A stretch of DNA of 10,392 nt, from contig JBGPKX010000215.1 in NCBI GenBank assembly GCA_041486185.1, positions 1-10,392 of the forward strand, in the 5' to 3' direction. The notes beneath the pieces are model-generated. The model ran no database searches. It was not told where the DNA came from and was given only the letters and a program-made list of their open reading frames with translations. Of this stretch, positions 6,784 to 10,392 are shown in pieces. Every line of letters begins with the position of its first letter. Within the stretch, counting starts at the first letter, position 1. The stretch is from QHXW01 sp041486185. Lineage in GTDB: Bacteria; Acidobacteriota; Terriglobia; Bryobacterales; Bryobacteraceae. Position numbers and translations under genes: made by a program.

Positions 6784-7641
6784 ATGGCTAAGCTTCATGC
6801 GGTGGCACTTGTTACGGCCCTGAGCCTGCCCGCGCTGGCTCAACCGGCCAAGCCAACTATTCCCGACTCGGTCTCGCTCGAAGCCAATATTTCCTATGAC
6901 CAGTACAAGGAAACCGTGCTCGACGTCTACCAACCGAAAGCCCCCGCAAACCAGAAGCGGCCCGGCGTCATCGTGATTCATGGCGGCGGCTGGATGGGCG
7001 GCAACAAGGACGATTACGGCGTGCGCGTGTGTTCGCGTTACGTCGAGAAGGGCTTCGTGTGCGCCAGCGTCGACTACCGTCTCGCGAAGGTGGCCACGGC
7101 GCCCGCCGCCGTCACCGACGTCCTGCACGCCGCGCAGTGGTTCGAGAAGAACGCGAAAAAGTACAAAGTGGACACCAGACGCATCGTCGTGACGGGCGGT
7201 TCCGCGGGTGGCCACCTTTCGCTGATGGTGGGGATGACGCCCCGCTCCGCCAAGCTCGGCCCGCCCGCTAAAGTGGCGGCGGTCGTAAACTTCTACGGTA
7301 TCACCGACGTGGCTGATCAGTTGAGCGGACCGCACATGCAGGACTACGCGGTCACGTGGGTTCCGGAGCAGAAAGGCCGCCTGGAACTGGCCACGCGTGT
7401 TTCGCCCATGACCTACATCCGCAGAGGTCTGCCGCCCATCCTCACGATTCACGGCGACGCCGACCAGACCGTCCCCTACGAGCACGGCGTGAAACTCACC
7501 AAAGCCCTGCGCGACCTTGGCGGTGACGCCGAGCTGGTCAGCGTGCCACAGGGCGCGCACGGATTTCCCAAGGCGAAAGAAGACGAGATCTACGAGCAGA
7601 ACATCTGGCCGTTTCTGAAGAAACACGGCAGTTTGAAGTAA
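6784..7641 (+). CDS. Secreted alpha/beta-hydrolase (esterase/lipase family)
   Basis: This 285-residue protein starts with a signal peptide (MAKLHAVALVTALSLPALAQ, likely cut after the AxA/LAQ region near residue 20). The core is an alpha/beta-hydrolase of the BD-FAE/carboxylesterase-like group: oxyanion-hole HGGGW (66-70), nucleophile elbow GGSAGGH (138-144, Ser140), acid HGDADQTVP (223-231, Asp227) and catalytic His259 in GAHGF. The full triad is present, so it should be an active serine esterase or peptidase-like hydrolase acting outside the cytoplasm, with an unknown ester substrate. It is transcribed divergently from the CBM9-mutase operon. Release of acyl or sugar-ester groups from glycans would fit that context, but this is speculation. 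The start is supported by the signal peptide and the -10 box spacing. Confidence 0.88.
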   Translation: MAKLHAVALVTALSLPALAQPAKPTIPDSVSLEANISYDQYKETVLDVYQPKAPANQKRPGVIVIHGGGWMGGNKDDYGVRVCSRYVEKGFVCASVDYRLAKVATAPAAVTDVLHAAQWFEKNAKKYKVDTRRIVVTGGSAGGHLSLMVGMTPRSAKLGPPAKVAAVVNFYGITDVADQLSGPHMQDYAVTWVPEQKGRLELATRVSPMTYIRRGLPPILTIHGDADQTVPYEHGVKLTKALRDLGGDAELVSVPQGAHGFPKAKEDEIYEQNIWPFLKKHGSLK

Positions 7642-7651
7642 GCGCCATCGC

Positions 7652-7657
7652 TACAAT
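7652..7657 (+). promoter_or_regulatory. -10-like TACAAT 6 bases before the start of the orphan gene
   Basis: TACAAT is followed by AAAGGG and then the ATG at 7664. This is one base tighter than the TATACT-N7-ATG starts but of the same kind. The AAAGGG sits directly against the ATG, too close for a normal Shine-Dalgarno. The gene could also be read through from the hydrolase 22 bp upstream. Confidence 0.35.
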
Positions 7658-7663
7658 AAAGGG

Positions 7664-7912
7664 ATGAGCGTTTACGAAGAGCGCCAAGACGAGCTCGAGA
7701 AACACGAATTCATGATGGGCAAGGCGCGTGGCCAGCTCGCCGTCACGCTCGACGTCCTGACGGACGCGCTGGTGCTGGTGGGGCAGCACGGCGTCTACTG
7801 CCACAGCGCGCGGCACCCTGGCAAACCGGCGATGGATGTGCAGTTGATTACCAAAGCCATCACCGACGCCAAAGAGCTGATCTCCGGCGTGATGGGCGAG
7901 TTGAAAAAGTAG
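7664..7912 (+). CDS. Uncharacterised 82-residue protein
   Basis: I do not recognise this protein. It is soluble, with no signal peptide or membrane segment, and looks mostly helical: a charged N-terminal helix (YEERQDELEKHEFMMGKARG, 4-23), a hydrophobic helix (QLAVTLDVLTDALVLVG, 24-40), a short linker containing HGVYCHSARHPGKPAMD (42-58) with one cysteine and three histidines, and a final helix ending in GELKK. The HxxxCHxxxH spacing could bind metal, but this is only a possibility. It follows the hydrolase by 22 bp on the same strand and has its own -10-like box. Codon use and GC content resemble the neighbours, which supports a real gene. Nothing in the context fixes a function. Confidence 0.65.
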   Translation: MSVYEERQDELEKHEFMMGKARGQLAVTLDVLTDALVLVGQHGVYCHSARHPGKPAMDVQLITKAITDAKELISGVMGELKK

Positions 7913-7958
7913 CGCAGGGCTGCCGTACGGGTTGCGGAAGGCCTGCGGGTTTTGTCCA

Positions 7959-7986
7959 CGAGGCGGAAAAAGGCCGCAAGTCCTCG
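7959..7986. other. Imperfect hairpin between convergent genes
   Basis: CGAGG and CCTCG (7959-7963, 7982-7986) enclose a GCGG/CCGC inner pair (7963-7966, 7974-7977) around an A-rich loop. It lies between the 3' ends of the orphan gene and the MBL-fold gene, where a bidirectional terminator is expected. There is no T-run after either side and the stem is interrupted, so function is uncertain. Confidence 0.25.
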
Positions 7987-8009
7987 CCAAAATCGGGCGT
8001 GGCCATGCG

Positions 8010-8642
8010 CTACAGTCCCTGCAGGAAGTAGTTGAACTGCTTCTCGCGGCCGATGGTTGTGATCTCTCCATGCCCAGGAATCACGATCGCGTCATCCGGC
8101 AGCGGCAGCAGCTTGTCGTGAATCGAGCGGAGGATTTGCCGGCTGTCGCCGCCGGGTAAATCGGTGCGGCCGATGCTGTCGCGAAACAGTGTATCGCCGG
8201 CGATGAGTTTGTTCTCGACGGGAATCCACAGGCAGATGCTGCCTTGCGTGTGGCCCGGCGTGTCCAGTACGGCGAACTCGGTCGTGCCCAGCACCAGTTT
8301 GTCGCCTTCCCGCACCGGCGTATCGATCGTCACTTTCTCCGGCGTTTCCACACCCAGCCATTGCGCCTGAACATCCAGCATGTCGCGCAGCAGGGTGTCG
8401 TTCGGATTCATGTAGACCGGCGCTCCCGTTGCCGCGCGCAGCTTGTGAGCACCGCCGATGTGATCGATATGCGCGTGCGTGATTACGATGGCTTTCACCG
8501 TGAGCCCGTGGCGCTTGACGATCTCCAGAATCTCCGGAATGTTGTCGCCGGGATCGATCACGATGGCGTCGCGCGTCTGCTCGTCGCCGAAAATCGAGCA
8601 GTTGCACTGCAGCACGCCCACGGGCAGCATCTCGTGAATCAT
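8010..8642 (-). CDS. Metallo-beta-lactamase-fold hydrolase (glyoxalase II-like)
   Basis: This 210-residue cytosolic protein, with no signal peptide, belongs to the compact glyoxalase-II-like branch of the MBL-fold superfamily. The two-metal site is complete: THAHIDHIGG (55-64; His56, His58, Asp60, His61), His131 in TPGHTQGS, Asp150 in AGDTLF and His191 in IPGHGE. The FRDSIGRTDLPGG segment (153-165) is typical of this subgroup. It lacks the C-terminal helical glutathione-binding domain of true glyoxalase II (about 250 residues), so a glutathione thioester is not assured; other thioesters, or a persulfide if an iron form, are possible. The gene diverges from the membrane protein gene across 23 bp. 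The ATG at 8642 is supported by the TACAAT box 6 bases upstream and by the MIHEMLPVG opening common in this group. Confidence 0.9.
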   Translation of the reverse strand: MIHEMLPVGVLQCNCSIFGDEQTRDAIVIDPGDNIPEILEIVKRHGLTVKAIVITHAHIDHIGGAHKLRAATGAPVYMNPNDTLLRDMLDVQAQWLGVETPEKVTIDTPVREGDKLVLGTTEFAVLDTPGHTQGSICLWIPVENKLIAGDTLFRDSIGRTDLPGGDSRQILRSIHDKLLPLPDDAIVIPGHGEITTIGREKQFNYFLQGL

Positions 8643-8648
8643 GACTGA

Positions 8649-8654
8649 ATTGTA
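8649..8654 (-). promoter_or_regulatory. -10 box TACAAT 6 bases before the MBL-fold gene start
   Basis: On the minus strand TACAAT is followed by TCAGTC and the ATG at 8642. An alternative register, TATACA at 8656-8651, leaves 8 bases. Either way transcription would begin at or beside the start codon. It overlaps the opposing plus-strand box at 8653-8658. Confidence 0.5.
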
Positions 8655-8658
8655 TACT
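8653..8658 (+). promoter_or_regulatory. -10 box TATACT exactly 7 bases before the membrane gene start (leaderless type)
   Basis: TATACT, then CGTCCAT, then ATG at 8666. The whole divergent spacer is 23 bp, so neither gene can have a leader of normal length with its promoter in the spacer. Any -35 contact would have to fall inside the opposite gene's coding sequence. Confidence 0.55.
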
Positions 8659-8665
8659 CGTCCAT

Positions 8666-9085
8666 ATGACAGACGCGCTCAACGTGCTCATGCGATGGAT
8701 GCACATCACTTCGGTAGTCGTATTGATTGGCGGCGTGCTTTATGCCCGCCTGGTGATCGTGCCCGCGATCGCGTCATTGCCGGCCGGACAGCAGGATTCG
8801 CTCGGCGATGCCATGGCCGCCCGCTATCGCTCGCTGCTTTATCTGGCGATGCTGCTGCTTACGGGCACCGGTATCTACAACATGTTCATGAGTCTAGGCC
8901 GCGGACCGCTCTATCAATCGCTGCTGGGGACAAAGCTGCTCCTGGTGCTGCACGTATTCTTCGTCGGTCTTGTTATGGTGAAACCGAAGAATCCAAAACG
9001 CGCGCGCCAGATGACCGGCATCGCGATCTCCGGCGTCATCATCATCGCCATCTCCGCCGTCCTGCGCCAGCTTCACTTACACTAA
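8666..9085 (+). CDS. Four-helix integral membrane protein, CopD/HemJ-like
   Basis: This 139-residue protein has four predicted membrane helices (about residues 8-28, 56-76, 86-105 and 117-134) separated by short charged loops (KPKNPKRARQ at 107-116 is probably cytoplasmic). The opening MRWMHITSVVVLIGGVLYAR recalls the CopD/HemJ-like families, in which a histidine early in helix one, here His13, and one in a later helix, here His96 in LVLHVFF, are conserved and may bind heme or metal. Family membership is tentative because these small membrane proteins are distinguished mainly by profile searches. It lacks an obvious copper-binding methionine cluster. It is divergent from the MBL-fold gene and 39 bp upstream of the folate-binding protein gene. 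Confidence 0.7.
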   Translation: MTDALNVLMRWMHITSVVVLIGGVLYARLVIVPAIASLPAGQQDSLGDAMAARYRSLLYLAMLLLTGTGIYNMFMSLGRGPLYQSLLGTKLLLVLHVFFVGLVMVKPKNPKRARQMTGIAISGVIIIAISAVLRQLHLH

Positions 9086-9087
9086 AA

Positions 9088-9117
9088 GGTAGGACAGCCG
9101 TTCCTGCTTGTCCACGG
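9088..9117. repeat. Short hairpin-type dispersed repeat before the ygfZ-like gene
   Basis: GGACA (9092-9096) and TGTCC (9109-9113) flank GCCGTTCCTGCT; allowing one bulged T the stem is GGACAGC/GCTTGTCC. The word (AGGTAGGACAGCCGTTCCTG and onward) resembles an intergenic repeat I recall from acidobacterial and planctomycete genomes that leaves VGQxFLxVH or RQECLSY tails in spurious translations. It fills most of the 39-bp gap between the membrane gene and the folate-binding protein gene. The inverted repeat is visible; membership of a genome-wide family is from memory. Confidence 0.4.
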
Positions 9118-9124
9118 CCGAAGC

Positions 9125-10099
9125 ATGGAAACCGCCTCCCCAAGTCCGCCCGCCGTCACGTTGCCCGGTTACGACGCTCTGCGCTCCACCGCCGCCTGGC
9201 TTGATCTCTCCCTCCGCGGCAAAATCCTCACCACTGGCGAGGATCGCGCGCGCCTGCTGCACGCCATGACCACGAATCACATCCAGCAGCTCCAGCCGGG
9301 CGAAGGCTGCTACGCCTTCTTCCTCAACGCGCAAGGCCGCATCCTCACCGATGTGAATGTGTTCTGCCGCCGGGACGATTTCCTGCTGGACGTGGAGCCG
9401 AAGACGCGCGAGCCGCTCTACCAGCACCTCGACAAGTACATCATCGCCGACGATGTCACGCTCGAGGACGCGACAGACCGCATCGCCACACTCGATCTCG
9501 AAGGCCCCGAAGCACTCGCGGTGGCCGCGCGCATGGGTGTGCCCGTCCCCGGGAAACCTTGGGCCCACACCGCATGGAACGAAGTGACGGTCGCGAACGC
9601 GAGTTTCACCGGCGCTCCCGGCCTGCGTTTCTTCCTCCCCGCCGATCGGAAGCCGCACGTGATCGAGCTGCTGCAGAACGCCGGCGCACGCGAAGCCGGA
9701 TTGGATGCCGCGCGCATCGTCCGCCTGGAACACTTCAAGCCGCGCTTCGGCGAGGACATTTTCACGACGACGCTTTCCCACGAAACGCAGCAGATGCACG
9801 CCGTGAATTTCAACAAGGGCTGTTACATCGGGCAGGAGATTGTCGAGCGCGTGCGCTCGCGCGGCCTGGTGCACCGGCTGCTTACCGGGGTGGAGATCGA
9901 TTCCACCGAAGTCCCCGCGCCGGACACGCGCCTGAGCCACGGCGAAGAGGACATCGGCAAGATGACCTCAGCGGCGTTCTCGCCCGCGCTCGGAAAAGTC
10001 GTGGGGATGGCCTACGTGCGCCGCGAGCTGGCTGAGCCGGGCACAGCGCTTACCGTGAACGGCCACGCCGCCATCGTACGCGCGCTACATAGCCCGTAG
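9125..10099 (+). CDS. ygfZ: YgfZ/GcvT-type folate-binding protein
   Basis: This 324-residue protein is a YgfZ-type member of the aminomethyltransferase (GcvT) fold. These proteins bind tetrahydrofolate and in E. coli support assembly or repair of iron-sulfur enzymes such as the tRNA methylthiotransferase MiaB. The diagnostic signature KGCYIGQE (231-238, with the conserved Cys233) is intact. The N-terminal folate region carries the typical RGKILTTGEDRARLLHAMTTN (31-51) and NAQGRILTDVNVF (68-80). Length fits the family. The ATG at 9125 is the only start codon after the in-frame TAA at 9083-9085. No convincing Shine-Dalgarno precedes it; a TACACT box at 9078-9083 is a weak promoter candidate, and read-through from the membrane gene is also possible. 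Its 3' end overlaps the convergent PHP gene by 15 bp. Confidence 0.9.
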   Translation: METASPSPPAVTLPGYDALRSTAAWLDLSLRGKILTTGEDRARLLHAMTTNHIQQLQPGEGCYAFFLNAQGRILTDVNVFCRRDDFLLDVEPKTREPLYQHLDKYIIADDVTLEDATDRIATLDLEGPEALAVAARMGVPVPGKPWAHTAWNEVTVANASFTGAPGLRFFLPADRKPHVIELLQNAGAREAGLDAARIVRLEHFKPRFGEDIFTTTLSHETQQMHAVNFNKGCYIGQEIVERVRSRGLVHRLLTGVEIDSTEVPAPDTRLSHGEEDIGKMTSAAFSPALGKVVGMAYVRRELAEPGTALTVNGHAAIVRALHSP

Positions 10100-10392
10100 G
10101 CGCTCCAGCACCGAACGCGATACATCCAGATTACCCTCAAACCCGCTCCGAGCTGAATGCGCGGCTTGTTGCCCCCATGAAAATCCGACCCACCGGTCAC
10201 CGCCAGTTCGAAACGCTGCGCCATATCCAGGAAGCGCGCCACGTCCGGCGGCCGATGGTCGCTGTGAAACACCTCGAGCGCGCTCAATCCCATCTCGCGC
10301 ATCTCGGCGACCCACTCGTCCAGCTCGTCCTGCCCACCGTGGCCGTCGCCTCGTTCCACCCGGCGGCTCACGCGGATGGGGTGCGCGAGCGA
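10085..10392 (-). CDS. PHP-domain phosphoesterase C-terminal part, apparent frameshift (5' end outside window)
   Basis: The minus-strand frame from the window edge reads LAHPIR, then GLSALEVFHSDH, then VTGGSDFHGGNKPRIQLGAG. This is the C-terminal half of a PHP-domain metal-dependent phosphoesterase of the TrpH/YciV type (RNase AM or nucleoside 3',5'-bisphosphatase-like), with metal-ligand His in AHP and the Asp-x-His of GSDFHG. After LGAG the frame drifts into an atypical tail that would continue to 10012, deep inside ygfZ. The neighbouring frame gives a family-like ending, GFEGNLDVSRSVLERLRAM, with a stop at 10087-10085. One base appears to be missing near 10139-10144, where runs of three A and three C occur (for example GCGGGGTTTGAG reduced to GCGGGTTTGAG). 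This could be a sequencing slip or a genuine recent mutation; the catalytic region lies before it, so activity might survive. Confidence 0.75.
   Translation of the reverse strand, partial: ARAPHPREPPGGTRRRPRWAGRAGRVGRRDARDGIERARGVSQRPSAAGRGALPGYGAAFRTGGDRWVGFSWGQQAAHSARSGFEGNLDVSRSVLERLRAM

Noticed and set aside
6280..7626. A 448-codon open frame on the minus strand opposite the hydrolase and into the CBM9-like gene
   Set aside because: It is out of frame with CBM9 and antisense to a hydrolase with a complete catalytic triad. No protein motif was seen.
7923..7930. CCGTACGG palindrome after the orphan gene
   Set aside because: An 8-bp GC-rich palindrome without a loop or context is expected by chance in a window of this size.
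9077..9940. A 287-codon minus-strand frame opposite ygfZ
   Set aside because: It is antisense to the KGCYIGQE-bearing gene and its start lies inside that gene. The tail comes from the small repeat at 9088-9117.
1..10392. CRISPR arrays, tRNAs, insertion sequences, phage or a defence system
   Set aside because: No regularly spaced direct repeats, cloverleaf-like sequences, transposase motifs or recognisable defence proteins were seen on either strand.

Overview
This is a GC-rich, gene-dense chromosomal window that most resembles an acidobacterium of the Solibacter/Bryobacter type. That assignment is an inference. It rests on a eukaryotic-like serine/threonine kinase, a Tat-exported neutral-ceramidase-fold protein with an RREFLK signal, archaeal-style phosphohexomutases, a secreted CBM9-like protein, and short dispersed GC-rich repeats of a kind I recall from Acidobacteria and Planctomycetes. 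There are no tRNA, rRNA, phage, IS or CRISPR features. All genes look chromosomal and mostly housekeeping or envelope-related.

Layout. Positions 1-503 (minus) hold the N-terminal part of a kinase-fold protein whose HRD and DFG aspartates are both replaced by glycine, so it is a likely pseudokinase. An AT-rich 169-bp promoter region lies upstream of it, with a good -35/-10 pair and a 15-bp perfect palindrome. Positions 673-3064 (minus) carry an NmrA-type NAD(P)-binding protein followed by the Tat-exported ceramidase-fold protein. Positions 3065-3325 are non-coding and hold three related GC-rich repeat units plus a long inverted repeat that runs into the next stop codon. Positions 3326-6757 (minus) form a tight operon of a secreted CBM9-like protein and two paralogous phosphohexomutases, with zero-base junctions (TAA|ATG and TAG|ATG). 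A secreted alpha/beta hydrolase (6784-7641) diverges from it and is followed by an 82-residue orphan (7664-7912). A metallo-beta-lactamase-fold hydrolase (8010-8642, minus) diverges across only 23 bp from a four-helix membrane protein (8666-9085). That gene is followed by a YgfZ/GcvT-type folate-binding protein (9125-10099). The window ends in a PHP-domain phosphoesterase (minus) that overlaps ygfZ tail to tail and carries an apparent one-base frameshift.

The most striking pattern is in the starts. Three genes carry exactly TATACT-N7-ATG (starts at 2109 minus, 6784 plus, 8666 plus) and two more carry TACAAT-N6-ATG (8642 minus, 7664 plus). A -10 box at that distance puts transcription initiation at or within a base or two of the start codon, so these genes are probably read from leaderless mRNAs. 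At two divergent gene pairs the opposing -10 boxes physically overlap, giving compact bidirectional promoters. The kinase and the operon-internal mutase genes instead have recognisable Shine-Dalgarno sequences, so both initiation modes appear to coexist.
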